Below are positions 13,280 to 26,557 of a stretch of 64,000 bases of DNA, one piece after another. The position numbers and the translations under genes were made by a program. Source of the DNA: Strix aluco (taxonomy: Eukaryota > Chordata > Aves > Strigiformes > Strigidae); contig NC_133971.1 in assembly GCF_031877795.1 (NCBI RefSeq), positions 92,456,154-92,520,153 of the forward strand, in the 5' to 3' direction. How positions within the stretch are numbered: the stretch's first letter is position 1; every line of letters starts with the position of its first letter. The notes under the pieces were generated by a model. The model saw only the letters and a program-made list of their open reading frames with translations, made no database searches and was not told the DNA's origin.

Positions 13280-15185
13280 CAGCATTTTATACCCCAAGCC
13301 ACTTTGCTGCGAACAGCATCTGCAATACAAGACAACAAGAACTGTAGACTAGTGACATTTCTCAACCACCCCAGAAGTTTGCTCCTGAATAATTCGATAT
13401 TCTGGCTTTGAGAGAACATGTCCAGCCTTAGCAAATGCCAAGCATAAACATCTTTATGATTTGGGACAACAAAACCGAATTACATGAAAAGCTTGAAATT
13501 GGATTTCTGTGGAAGTCACACTTCTAACCAAGGGTGGAATCTGGGCTAGAAAGATCAATTTTGCTACTTCAGTGCCCCAGCTGTGAAGGGGAAGATTAAG
13601 AAAATGCAGCAGTTAAATATTTCAAGTATCATATAGGTTTCATCATGCAAGCTAGGTCTTCCCTTCCCATCAAGTTCCTTACTTTCTTTCTGAATGGTCT
13701 CATGGTATTTCCAATCTTCTCCTCATTTTGAGTTCCTGTTTTTCAAACCCCTTTCCACCACTCAAGAGATCTGAGTTGCCTGCTGAGGATCTACCTCCAT
13801 CACTCCTGTGAATATTCCTAGGATCGTAGGCGTTAATGTTCACCAAATATTTGACTCTGTGGTGCAAAGATGCCAGCTCTTAAAACCCCTCCATTGATGG
13901 AAAATATCTACCCTAATTCTGCAATTCATTTTTAACAGGGGCACTGTGTAAATAAATTTGGCCATCTGTTTATTCACTTTTCTTATCTTCAACCTGCATT
14001 AGTTTCACATGGAATATATGCTTATTACCAGGCAAAGTTAAAAAAAAAAAAAAAATCCATCCAGTTTACATTGTCAAATGTCAAATGGAAGGGTAAAAAA
14101 AACCCCAACAACCAACCTACAACAAAACTTTTCTTTGCAAAGTAATGAAATAGAAAGGTTGCTATTTTCCCATCCTTTGACACTGACTCATATAGTCAAT
14201 TCGAGATTTTTTTTAGGGCTGTTACTGGCTCCAACAACTAAAGACAAATTATAGCAAAGTTTTTCAGGATAGAATGAGGTTTTGGTATATCACTCCAAAT
14301 TTGGCTGTATCCTACTATTTAGGCTCCTCCTCAATGGAAACAATCGCTAAATGCAAATAAAGAGAGCATCCACAGGGATTTTATGGTTACCCTTGAAGCT
14401 TCCAAGTGCATCCACAAAGTCTCCCTCTTCCTTTACTAATTTATGAGATGTCAGTATGTAGTGGTTTTGCTTTTAGCTGTCTGACATCATTGAGAGTTAT
14501 AGTGGGGAACCTTTAAGCTCCTCAAAGAGATCTGCTCTCAAAGGGGAGTTTGGGAGGGCTGATTCCACCCCATCAATATCACCTCCACAGATTCAGCTGA
14601 GAGACCAGTCCTAAGCAGACACTGCAATGTTTTACCAGATGCACACCTCAAGAGTTTCTGTTTTCCCATCTTAGTCAGCAGGACTTGAAATATGAACTTT
14701 CTTCAGAGCTTTGCAATAACTTCTGGCTTCCATGATGTAAAAAACAACTCCTTATATCTATGTGTGCTGGTCTTGCACATTGAGATTTCATTTGGCAGGG
14801 ATCTCTTAGCCTCTCCATGGATGGATAGCTTTGCACCCACCATACCCTTATTTCCTTCTTGGTCAAACATAAGGTGCAAATTAAGACATTCCCATGTCCC
14901 TGTGTCAAATACCGGCCCTGGTCATCGCCCTCCCTTCAAACATGGACAGAATGCCCCAAATGTCTATACCTCTTCACCCAGGCTGCTGCTTGGGCAGGTC
15001 ATTAAGCCAGTGTTAAGATGCTCATGTCGATCTGTGCTACTCCTTAATGCTTTTCCTACCAGTGTTGGCTGAGTTCATCATGTGGCATGAGTAGAGGAGC
15101 CCTAAAGAGAGGCTGCAAAAGCAAAAAGGAGAGTACTGGATCCCAGTTTGAACATTGTCCTGCTGCATAGGCCAGTGCTCACAGG

Positions 15186-15209
15186 AAAACACCTACATTT
15201 AGGTGTTTT
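15186..15209. repeat. Perfect 10-bp inverted repeat with 4-nt loop
   Basis: Stem AAAACACCTA (15186-15195), loop CATT, stem TAGGTGTTTT (15200-15209), in LOXHD1 intron 1. Short enough to be chance. Confidence 0.8.
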
Positions 15210-18200
15210 TAATTGGCAATCAATCTCACCCCCAAGGTCAAGGTAAGTCTATTCTTGCCCAGAACATGGCCAAGTTACAGTAATCTACAATGCTAGTATG
15301 GGAATGCTTGACTTTCAGGCCAGTTTCCAAATATTTCTTTTCTCCCAATGGGCTAGGCAGAGTCAATACAAAGCTTTTAATACAGCCACTGATACAGACT
15401 CTTTTGTTCCAAATATTATCTCAATCAAGTGGAATTTGGTTCACTTATCTCGTTGGGTAGATATTGAATCCCCAGCTTACTCCACTGTTCAGCTATCTGG
15501 CATGAAGTCTTCAGAAACTGGTGAAAGTTTCAGCAAGCTAAACAGAACTGATTTGCTATGGACTGCAGACCTATTACTGTTTTTCATGGGCACATACAAG
15601 CTCAGTAAAGGAAATAATAGACACTAGTTTCTTTGCTGAAAATAAGCATTCAAAAATGGTCATTTCAAGCACAAGATACAGACAGCATTAAATCAGCATC
15701 AAGTTACATTGCATCATTGCTGGAAGAATTTACATCCATTTCCTTGTCTTGCAGAAAGAGCTGATACTATAAACCCATCCATTCAATGGCCAGAGTAGAG
15801 AAACACTCACTTCAAAATGGTTGCTAAAATTATTGTAAAGTTGTAAAGACTAACAAGTAGAGACTGAGATACTCTGGCTAAGAGCATGCAAAATTCCCTT
15901 AGATCCACAAGGAAGGAATATCTTCAGGGCAGAAGAGAGCTTTGACTGATAAATTCAGGTTTTTCTGACGCAGACAACATGGGACTGCTTAGCACCAATT
16001 ATGGCAGTGACTGCAGATCCCTTCAGGTCACATTCCCATACAGTGAATGTGGAGAACAGAGCTGGAGCTCGTGATGATGCCTAACTGTTGTCTAGCAAGA
16101 GTGGCACTTGGTAGAAAAAAATTGGCACGGTTATGCCACAAGAATGATTAAACAGGTGGTATAAGACAGCAAAGCTCATCAGGAGTCATCAAAGAGTTTG
16201 TGTAAGGAAGAGGGAAAGCCAAAACGAGAGCTGAGTTGTGCTGGTAGCATGGGCAGGGAAATAGAGGGGGTGAAAGCTCCAAGGTGGCTGCAGCCATGAA
16301 ACATCCCAGTGTGCACAGAAGCGTTGGTGTCCTGGAGGCAGCCTGCCAGCCTCCAGTATCTCTGCCTTTTGCTCCTCTCTGAGCTGATCTATCACATGCC
16401 ATCACACACCACACTCATGGCAAGCCTCATCTCCCTCATCAGTACCTCCTTCCTCAGAGGTCCGCAAACCCATACCTCCAGGCTGCACGCAAAAGGTGAG
16501 CAAAAGCTAAACCCTCCTACACCAAAGCAGAGGAAGAAACCGGCATGATGCTGTCTTCATCTTGAATATAAACTCAAACCAACACAAACCTCTTTGAAGC
16601 TGTGAAAATCAGAGCTACCTCCAGATACATCCGTACAGCAGGATGCATTTACCTCAGCAGCAGTAATGGTTGTTTGCACTTCACCCAATTTCCAGCTGGG
16701 AATTCCCTGATTATTCTCAATATTCACTTAATGTTGATTCATGCAAAGCACCAATCACTCTGGCTCCTACTGAAACACTTCAGCGTGTGTTTGTCTTGGA
16801 GCATCTGAAGAGTACCTTGACATTTATGCAAAATACTTGGAAGTTTTTAAGGGTCTGTGCTGACTGTTACAGGTTATGTTTGCCAAAATGATGCTCTATG
16901 CACATGAACACACCAGTTAAATACTTACTATGGTTACAGTTTTATCAGGACCATCCTTTACTCACCATGAAAATGGGCCTTTGAAATTAGCACTTGTTTG
17001 TTTTTACCAAACCACAGTTTGAGAAATAATTTCTTGTCATACACAAATTGAGCCAAATTCTTCTCTCATTCACTCAGGGGCAAATCCTGACTAACTCCAT
17101 TGACTTGAGCACAATGACTTTGGATTCATATTGGCAAAACTGTGAACAGATTTGGACCTCACACACTACAAGAGATTGCTTGCTTTTTATAAGCTTTAGC
17201 AAAAGCAGCTTTTGAATCCAGTATGGATGCCAAATTAATTATTCAAAGAAAAAGAGGGATTTTTTCCATTAATATTTGGACTGTCTGCACACTGTTATAC
17301 ATTTTGTTATTCATAGTATATAAAGAATTGCAGAATTAATAGTATCTTGCATTTTGAGACACTTCACAGACATGAATTAGGGAAGTTTCCTGCAAACTTA
17401 CCACTAGTACACTTAGACAGCATTATGTTGAGCTTTGAAAGATAATTTATCTCTTAAAATATAAATCCAAAGCTGAATACCGTCCTGTCTGTTCCCACAG
17501 GCAGAGTAGTTGTTGTTTGGAGTTTGTTTTACTTCATCAGATATTGCAAAATCAACATTTCATTCTCATGCACGGTAGGAAGCCAAACTTGATTCATCTG
17601 GTGCTCCAGCTATCACTTAAAAGTGCTTTTGCCTTAGCACCACCAGCAAACACATCTTAGTTCTTTGCTGGAACAGCAAAGCAGAATTAGCTTAGCAATC
17701 GACGTCTTTGTCACTCAAGATTAAATTGAGCTGGAGGAAAACACTGTGCCTCAGGGGAGAAAAACATTTTCGAGAAAAACCTACTCCATTTCTTTCATTA
17801 TCTTTTGGAGACAAGGGGGGCCTGTCAGGACACAAGGTGCCTCTGAATCACAACTGTGGACAAGAACATTAGACATTGCTGCCCAATGGGAAGTGTAAAA
17901 TGCAGCTTGGGTAAAATATGACATTGATTTTACCTGCAGCAGTGAGTAAAGTCTGTGGTAGAGCAATGTGTCTGCAGAATGCAACTGGAAGTAATTCTCT
18001 GCTATCACATCACCAGATTCAAACAAGAGCTCCACTTTCTTCTAGTTGTCTAGGCAGCAGGACAACGAAGACCAAGGAGAGACACTCTCCTTGCTGCCAG
18101 CTCTGACCCCCAATACCCAGATATCAGGAAGAGCAATTTTCCCAAAGATCATTTTTTTGCTGACCCCCCAGCACCCTTGGTCTGGAGGCGTTGCAGTATT

Positions 18201-19832
18201 GGACGTTGGATGTTTCCTGACATGAGCAGGGCACTTCTCCCAGCTTGTTTCTGGGGAATGGCTGAGTTGGTTTTGCAGAGAAAAACACATTTGACAATGA
18301 CATGTTTCAAAACTGCTCATCCTGAGGTGGTGAATCCAGCAGGACCGTGTTCAGGAGTCAACAGCTGGCAAAGCCACTGGCAGGCGAGGACTGGATGATG
18401 CTGCGAGCAGGGACAGTCACCCCATGGCAGGCACACTACCTGCAAGCAGAGGGTGACACTGCGCCTGTGGCAGCTCTCAGCTGAGGAACCAGCACCTTAT
18501 GCTCCTGAGACCTGATTTCCAGCTGCATTTCAGGTTGATGTGTGGCATAAGCAAGGACTGATACCTGCCAGAAGCTTGCTATAAACACAAGCTATGTGTG
18601 TCACTTATATTTACACACACATTGTGAGATGTCATTATGAATTAATCATAACTCCATGACTTAACCATTCATGACAGACAGCTACTACTATCCAACTAGC
18701 ACCCTAGAAAAGATTTTTTAAAAAAACCCAAATATGAATGGGTACAAACTGTGATCTTCCCACCTCCTACCTCTTCCTTCTTCGCAAATACCTCCTGATT
18801 AACACTTGCAGCTCATAGAGTAAGTCTGATAGGAATACTGCTATGATACAGACGTCTATAAAATGGAGGACACCAAACTGATGTGAAATCTGAACATTAG
18901 GGGGTGAAGGGCCACAAAGACCCAAGAGTTTCTAACAGCCACAAAGAATTACAGCAGCAATGAACAACTACTTCGTGATACCTGTCCAGTGGGTCTTGCA
19001 ATACATATAAACCCATCAACAAAAGCCACAATTATTATTTTCAGGGTGTTTTTAAGTGTTGCCATTCAGGTATTTGTGACACTGTGTTGCACAGCAGTAT
19101 CCAGCAAGGAAGAAAAACCAAAGGCAGAAGAAAAACACCTCTGACAATACTTGGGGAAACATCTGCGCCCACAAGGCACTCTGAATAAACAAATATTTGT
19201 TGGAGCAGCAATAGTCAGCCAAGAGGAGGCTTTAACTGGACAAAAAGTATGTTGTGAATCTGGAAGTTATGTCCTGGTTGCATCCTCAACAGCTGACACA
19301 GAAACTCTTGGTAAATCATAGCATGATGACAGTGGTCAGATGCTCTCAATACCAACCCCACCAGGAGTCTGTTCTCCTGGAGCTCAGATGGGTAAACCAC
19401 CTCACCTGAAGCTGTGCAGGGAATTGACTCAAGCTGGAATAAAAATTTGCCCTGGTACCCTGTCTGTGCTTAGTCCCTTACAGATTAGTACAAGTTTCTG
19501 CCCAGGCTTTCCATCTGGATGGAGGTAACTCTGCTGTTTTAATGGCACAGTATTCAGATCCAAATACCCAGGGACGTGATGATAAACAGCTTCATGGAGA
19601 GCCTGGAAGACATATTGTTAACAAAGTATAAATGGGAATAAAACTCATGATCCTTAAAGTACTAATGCAGTCCTGAAACTGGGAATTTGATGCACCAGTG
19701 GAGGGAACTGCTGTACCTGTGAGCAAAAGCAACTCCTCAGTTTTCTTTCTGCAACCAGAGAATGAAAAACCACCCAGGCCAATCTTGGATTTTCTAAAAA
19801 CACAAGAATCTTGCTTAGTTAATTAAAGGTTT

Positions 19833-19855
19833 AAAAAAAAGGGGGGGGGGGGGGG
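19833..19855 (+). repeat. Composite A8-G15 homopurine tract
   Basis: Eight A followed directly by fifteen G on the plus strand, inside LOXHD1 intron 1. Long G runs can form quadruplexes and their length is error-prone in sequencing. Confidence 0.9.
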
Positions 19856-20239
19856 AAGTAAGAGGAAAAAACCCCCAAATCTTCTTGAAATTTTCCAATG
19901 TGATCATGTTCTAGTCCTGCATCCTCTAAAGGTCACCTTCCTCAGAGAGACACCTTGCACAACACCTCAGATGTTACAGATCGTTAAATCCCGGCTAATG
20001 GGACACACAGGTTGCGGGGAACACGTTTAGGATTGAATATATTAACCTGCATTTAACATCTGCTTCTCAGGGAAATCTTGTTCAGTTTCTCTTCAGGAAC
20101 TCTCAGATATTTTCTTTTAAAGCCCAAAACCCAAACATTCAGTCTAAAAAGTAGCCACGGACAATTGAGGATATAAAACTGAACTTGCCATTCCATTCAG
20201 ATTTAAGTATTTTGGGTGTGCGGTGAGCAGCAATGCTGG

Positions 20240-20500
20240 AAAACTGCAGCCCTCACGCGTGTGGGTTTTACAGGCATCAGCTGGCACATCAGCTGTGCCA
20301 TGCGTTTGGCAGCCCGGCACCTGCAGCTGTTCCTCGATGCTGTTTTTGGTGCTGCCAGCTGGGCTGAGCCATCCCAAACGGATCGTGTGTGCATAACGAG
20401 GATGGCTTCTGCATATGCCTGGGGTTCCTGGGTCCTGCCCAGGGAGAGGGAGAGGTGGGGGGTAGAGAAGCGCTCGCTGCCCCCGGCCCCGTACCTGCAC
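20240..20500. other. Local CpG-rich islet in LOXHD1 intron 1
   Basis: About 260 nt with many more CG dinucleotides than the surrounding DNA, for example CACGCGTG, GCGTTTGGCAGCCCGG, AAGCGCTCGCTG and CCCCCGGCCCCG. Frames are open on both strands because of the base composition, not because of a recognised gene. It could be an alternative promoter or exon, or simply a GC-rich patch. Confidence 0.4.
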
Positions 20501-22879
20501 TCACTCAGCACACACCTGCAAACGAAAGGAGACATCTGCAAGGGCCTAAACCTTCAGATCCCAGAGAGGGCTTGCTCTGAAATATTTATTTGAGCTCATC
20601 TGCTTTACAATGCTGATTTTCCACACCAACGACTATCGGCAGCCCTGCTGCAGGTCAATGGATGATCAGGGAGGATGAAAAGCTGCTGTGGTTCCTTGAA
20701 GAGCCCCATCCACAGCATATTAACTACTCATTTCCAATTTGTAAGACCCCATTTCATCAGGACACCTCCAGGCAACTTTAACTCTCCAGTGGGACTACAC
20801 AGGTGTGTAGTGAGGGGTGTCTAATAGCCAGGACCAAAGATTTTTTGGAGCCAACATAAAAATATTAGCGAGTGCTCCTGCAGTTTAATCAATACTTTAA
20901 GATCACAATTGATTTAGTGCTGGCTTGTTCTGTCACACGACCCGATAGTTCCTGTGTACGCTTGTCTAACAAATTTTAAAAGTGATCTAAACTTTTCAAA
21001 ACTCGTATTTCATGTGGTCATTTGTAACTGCAGAAGATGCTGACATGCAAGCAGGTATGATCCACCACATCCCCAAGGCAGGTTGCAGCACCACCTTCTC
21101 TTAGTAGCATGCTTTGCATGGCCCACTGGATCACAAGAAATAAAATTGCCACTGCCACAAAAGTCTTCTCTGAATATTTTATGCCTAAAATCAAAGCTCA
21201 TTTTGGCTGTGAGGAGAAAAAAAAAAATTCATCATGGAAAGAGGAGTCCTTGTTCATTTTGATTTGGAATATTAATCAAAGCCTTGGTTTGGGAAGATCA
21301 GAGGGTGCAGGGCCCAGATGAGGTGATTTTGCAACTGATGATCATAAAAGTATGTGATACATCTCTCCAGTTCTGTATATAGCAGAGGGAGAGAGCTGGC
21401 AACCACACAGCACTTGCTCTCCTCCTCCATTCTGCTGCTAAATTACATTAAACAGAATTTAGCAATAAACTCAGCGTGTCCTGAATGCTTTTTCTGGGTA
21501 ACCCTTTGCTACAGTTGCTAAAGGAACATGATGTGATAAGCGTAACACAATAAAACGGATGGTGCACATCAACAGAAATGATGACTGGCTTGTGTGTCTA
21601 TTTACAAATCAACAGTGGCCCTTTCCCTCCTTCCATCACCATTTGAGACAATGTGTTAACACAAACATGCATTTCTTGAGTAGCTTTCTTCATTTTATAA
21701 TTATTATCGGCACTGCCAAGAAGTCCTGCTTCACCCTTTGTGTAGCACGGACAAACCAGCAGTGTTTCATACAAAGTGCTCAGCATCTGTCCGTGGAAGA
21801 GATGACAGCAGCCTCAAAGTAGTGCATCTCCTGGGAGCTAATCCAGGCTTTGCCCCCTTGCATGGGATGTACACTTTCCATGGACCTCTACAGTATCTTT
21901 ATTATCATGAGTCCCCTAAGCTTTCCTAGCCATTTACTGTCACACAGATCTGCCATTTCAGAGATTGCCTGTATGGAAGTGTTATCCTTCATCGTCTATG
22001 GGAATCCTGGCCCTGGAGATGTGACCAAGCAAGCATCGTGTGGTAGGTCTGACTACATGCTACAGTAAAACTTCCAAGAGAAAAGGAAAACCCGCTGAAG
22101 GATTTTTTTCTCTTTAAAGGAAATACACCCACTTCTTAATACCTATATCTGAAACTCATCAGGAATAAAAGAGGGCAGAAAAGAAAAAAAGGATTTTATC
22201 ATCAGTAGGACCCAAAAAAGATTGTTTTCCTCCAAAATTAGATATTCTTCTTGGTGAACTACAGCTATGCAAAGAGGGAAGCCCCAAGATCTCCTGAGTC
22301 AGTAGCACTTTACTGTGGCACAGTAGAGGAGGGAGCTTTCCACCATCTGCCACAACCTGTGGATGTCTCGGGGCTGGAGTCACCAAGCCAGCAGCTACCA
22401 GCTCAACCAGAGGAAAGGCTCAGTTAATCGCATAAAAGCAAGTTTGGAGAAGGAAATACTTTCTTTCTTCCTACCAGCCCAGAGATATCAATGTCTTTGG
22501 CAGAAGTGACAGAGAAAACAGATAGTGACACCTGGTCCCTTCCTTCATAGTTCTCTGACCTCAAACCTGAGCAGGAGGATAAATAACCATGCCAGTGTCC
22601 CTCTTCCCTATCACAGACAAGATTCAAGATATCAAGAGAAAGGTATGGAGAACGAAAGAGATGGAGTTCCTGCAAAGGGTTTGTTTCAGGTCTCAGGCAT
22701 CCACTCTGAACCTCTGATAGCTGCTACCTGTAGAAGCTTTAATGATGGTTTAGGCAGCCAGGGTGCTATATGAACAATCTCTGGATACCTACTTCACTTT
22801 AAATCTACCGATTTCAGCAATTAACTTTGCATTACACAGAATGCCCTGTTTGCAGTATTTGAGGTACGGCAATTCAAGA

Positions 22880-23250
22880 TTATAGAATGGTTTGGGTTGG
22901 AAGGAGACTTTAAAGGTCATCTAGTCCAACTCCCTGCCATGAGCAGGAACATCTTGAACTAGATCAGGTTGCTCAAATCTCCGTCCAACCTGATCTTGAA
23001 CACTTCCAATGATGGGACATCATCCACAACTTACCTAGGCAACCTGTTTCTCACCAACCAGTGTCTCACCACCCTCATCGTAAAAAATGTCTTCCTAATG
23101 TCCAGTCTAAACCTACTGTCCTTCTGTTTAAAACTATTGCCCCTTCTCATGTTGCTACAGGCCTTGGAAAAAAGTCTGTCCCCATCTTTCTTATAAGCTC
23201 CCTTTAGGTATTGAAAGGGCTCAATAAGGTCTTCCCAGAGCCTTCCATAC
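22880..23250 (-). mobile_element. CR1 LINE fragment, minus orientation
   Basis: Reading the plus strand, ATAGAATGGTTTGGGTTGG, then CATCTAGTCCAACTCCCTGC, and later CTGTTTAAAACTATTGCCCC, is the reverse complement of a CR1 3' part. It lies inside LOXHD1 intron 1, in the same orientation as the gene. Many substitutions indicate an older copy than A or B. No intact frame of interest. Confidence 0.93.
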
Positions 23251-25423
23251 TGTACTGTAGAAATAACTTTGCAACTACTTATTAATAAATAACTAATCTC
23301 ATTAACACCAGGATCACAGGCATGGACAACAGCTGCAATCTAGTTAAAAATGCCTGCTATCTCTGCTATAATTTTCTCAGATACACTATCACCCAGACAC
23401 TTGATATCTTTTGTTTTCCTGTCCCTGGGAGCTGGATTTGTCTTGTTCTTCAGTCATCGATCGAATGCGATGGGGGGCATTCCTTCTTCTGTTTGCTAAT
23501 ACAATAAGATAAAGAGGACATCAGATGACACAGGCACCACTGACTCCCTGCTTATAAAACATTTACAACATCTCTCTTCTCTTTTTACAGCAAAAGAAAT
23601 CACAACTTGTGGACTGAAATATATCTCTACTGAATATTCACCAGTACCAAAGGCAGCTGACATCCCCAAAGCTCCTGGGAGGCTTTTTGCAGATGTTACA
23701 TGATTCTCAAAAGCCTGACCAACAACAGTCACTTCACTCAATGGTCCTTTGGAAGAAAAGCAACAGTGGCCTCCAAGTCACAGAAAAAAATCTGCTGTTT
23801 TGAATCAAAATAGGAAGACAGCAGCTTAGTGCATGGCAGAGGGAATAGCTGAAACTCAGGCAAGAGGATAGGGCAGTTAGAGTTTGCTCCTGAGCTTTCA
23901 GTTTTTTTGGTGCCAAACTGGCCCAGTAGCAGGTTTTCACTGGTGGAAAACCTCAGTGGCCCATTGATTGCGTATGTCCTACCAACATCCTTCTCCTCTC
24001 CCTTGTCCTTTGTTTCTTCCCTCACATACATGTACACTCCATTCCATAAATATCTTGAAATTGAGGGTGCAAAATTTTGAGACACAGCTCAAGGAGGAGA
24101 GTCTATGATCCAAGGGAGCAACCATTGGTTCACCCTTGGGACTTTTGGCCACGTGACAAGTTCTTTGAAGGTCTTGGGGCTGTCATGATAGTAAGTGTTG
24201 CAAGTTTTGGACCAAGTTCTTTTTTCTGATAGGGACTATAATAATCAAGTCCCTGCTTAATTCATTCCCCAATGTTTCAACCACAAGCTCTTACTTTCCC
24301 TGCAGAAACTGTTGAGAAACTAAGCAGAAGACCGCATAGACATTATTACAAATATCTGATGGAACTTCTCTCTTTAAAAAGTGCAACCGTTATTATTCTT
24401 CTACTATTAAAAAATCATGGTGTGAAGGGAGACAACCTCTCTCCCCCTAAAGAGCCATCCCGAATGAAGTAGATTATGTTCATGGCCTAAATACAATATA
24501 TATGGGAGGGCCTTGCTTCTCCTGCATCAGAGCTGTTGAATCATTTTTCTTTTCCCAGTACAGCCATATGGCACCATTACAGAAGTCATCAGTTATAGTT
24601 AACCTATAACCACACTGCAAGCATGAGATGCTTTACAAGATTCCTTAGGCACGCTCAGTTCTCCAAATTGCCACATACAAGACGTGTTATTACTTTAATT
24701 ACCTTATGGGGAAACCACGGTGCTGAGAGGTTAAGTCTCTTGTCCCAGTCAAGCTAGGTTCCATTTGCACAGGTAATGAGGTGGCTGGTGTCACCCCTTG
24801 GCAGTCTATTATCTCTTTGCTGCCCACCTCTCTGATAAGGAGGTAACTTCACTGTGCTTGGGAGCATCCTCCTACCTACTGAGGGCTTTTTCTTTTAATC
24901 ATGGAACTACACTGTGGGTCTTTGCTGTTCACCTTGCACTTCCTCACTTCTCTGCCATAGTGCTGCAGGTTTGCTGGGGAGGCAGAGGGATTACTAGCTG
25001 CCACCCAGCAGATAAAATGCTAAAGTGCAGTCTTTTTCCACAAGCTGTCTAGATGTTTCCAGGCTGATGTCTGCAATTCTTCTCCAGGACATTCTCTTCT
25101 AATGAAACAGAGTGCATCATCTAAAACTTAAGTCACTGCACAGCTCATCATGCATTGAACTAAAATAGCCTGTGCACATAAAATGAGTGGACTGTTTGTT
25201 GTACCAACACAGTATTAAGGTTTAGACATGATTAGGAATATTTCCCCAACATATCTGGTTACTTACAACAGTCGGAGAGACAGGACCTCCTGCTTCTACA
25301 TCAATTCTAAGCGGTCCACTGCCTGCTCGTCTGATTGCTGAAATCACCAGCATGCTCCTGCTGCATGTCCTTGAGCAGGACTGTGCACCTTTGTTATGTA
25401 TCCTGCTTACACAAAGGGAGTCA
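23251..25423. other. LOXHD1 intron 1, between two CR1 copies: nothing recognised
   Basis: Ordinary intronic DNA. The 115-codon minus ORF near 23.74-24.09 kb shows no domain I know. Confidence 0.6.
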
Positions 25424-25918
25424 TCATAGCATACCAAGTTGGAAGGGACCTCAAGGATCACCTGGTCCAGCCTTTCTTGGTAAAAGCCTAGTCTAGACAA
25501 GCTGGCCCAGCACCCTGTCCAGCTGAACCTTAGAAGTGTCCAGTGTTGGGGAATCCACCACTTCCCTGGGGAGATTATTCCAGTGGCTGATTGTCCTCAG
25601 TGTGAAAAATTTTCCTCTTATGTCCAATGAGAATCTCCCCAGGAGTAAATTATACCTGTTACCCCTCATCTTTTCCATGTGACTCCTTGTACAAAGGGAG
25701 TCTCCATCTTCTCTGTGGCCACCCTTTAAACACTGGAACACAGTGATAATCTCTCCCCTCAGCCTTCTCTTCTCAAGGCCGAACAAACCCATTTCTCTCA
25801 GCCTTTCCTCACATGGCAGGCTGCACAGTCCCTTGATCACCTTTGTGGCCCTTCTCTGGACTCTCTCCAGCCTGTCCACATCTGATGATTGCAGCTTCTG
25901 AATGGCACCACAATGCAA
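25424..25918 (-). mobile_element. CR1 LINE fragment with open ORF2 C-terminus, minus orientation
   Basis: Inside LOXHD1 intron 1, about 250 nt downstream of the first coding exon. The minus strand carries a 141-codon open frame (25918-25493). It contains LERVQRRATKVIKGL, LREMGLFGLEKRRLRGE and FFTLRTISHWNNLPREVVDS, the end of the CR1 reverse-transcriptase polyprotein. The 3' UTR follows to 25424. The frame is unbroken over the retained part, which suggests a fairly young insertion, but the element is 5'-truncated and non-autonomous. It should not be annotated as a host gene. Confidence 0.95.
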
Positions 25919-26169
25919 ATATTAATTAGAAAATGTAATTACAGCAGTACCATGCACATGGCAAAGTGACTTCATAAACTGAAAAGCTAATAAAGACACA
26001 ATCTGTCAGTGCCACCTCACATAGCAAAAATTCTTAGTTAATTAGAAGTATCCCCCACATGGGAAAGGCAAGTGCCTGCACCCCCAGGAAGGGTCCTGAG
26101 ACAGGAATCGGCAGGGCCAACATCATAACTGCCTGCTCAAGAGGCAAGATGAGAAACGATGGAGCTGAC

Positions 26170-26526
26170 CTTTTTTTTTGTTGTACTCATCTTCTGTCGC
26201 ATTGGAGGCATCCGAATGATAGTCCCGAAGCTCCTGTTCATACATCTCCAAAAAATTGTCATCTGCCTTTCCTTTCTTGGACTTGTCACCTTTCTTCTTC
26301 TTCTTTTCCTTGCCTTTTTTGCGTTTTTTCTTCTTTTTTTTTCTGCGCTCATAGTCATCTTCATCATCACTACTATACTCTCTTCGCTTGGTTTTTTTCT
26401 TTTTCTTTTTCTTCACTTCCTCATCAATCTCTGAGTCCTCAGACTTTGATTTCTTTTTGCTTTGTTTCTCCTGGCTTTCATCTTCCCCGTCTTCCTCAGC
26501 TACCTCCTCAGCTACCTCTTCCACTA

Positions 26527-26557
<31 letters not shown>

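Larger units (their letters stand above)
10136..22879. other. LOXHD1 intron 1, left part: no gene seen
   Basis: Long intronic sequence with homopolymers (11.64, 13.27, 14.04, 19.83 kb) and a hairpin at 15.19 kb. A CpG-rich block lies at about 20.24-20.50 kb. ORFs up to about 126 codons occur on both strands without recognisable domains. Confidence 0.6.

Noticed and set aside
20144..20593. Overlapping ORFs of 112-125 codons on both strands as genes
   Set aside because: Several frames are open at once because of the high local GC; no domain, no start context and no splice structure supports coding.
25493..25918. 141-codon minus-strand ORF as a host gene
   Set aside because: Its peptide (LERVQRRATKVIKGL, HWNNLPREVVDS) is the C-terminus of the CR1 LINE reverse-transcriptase protein.
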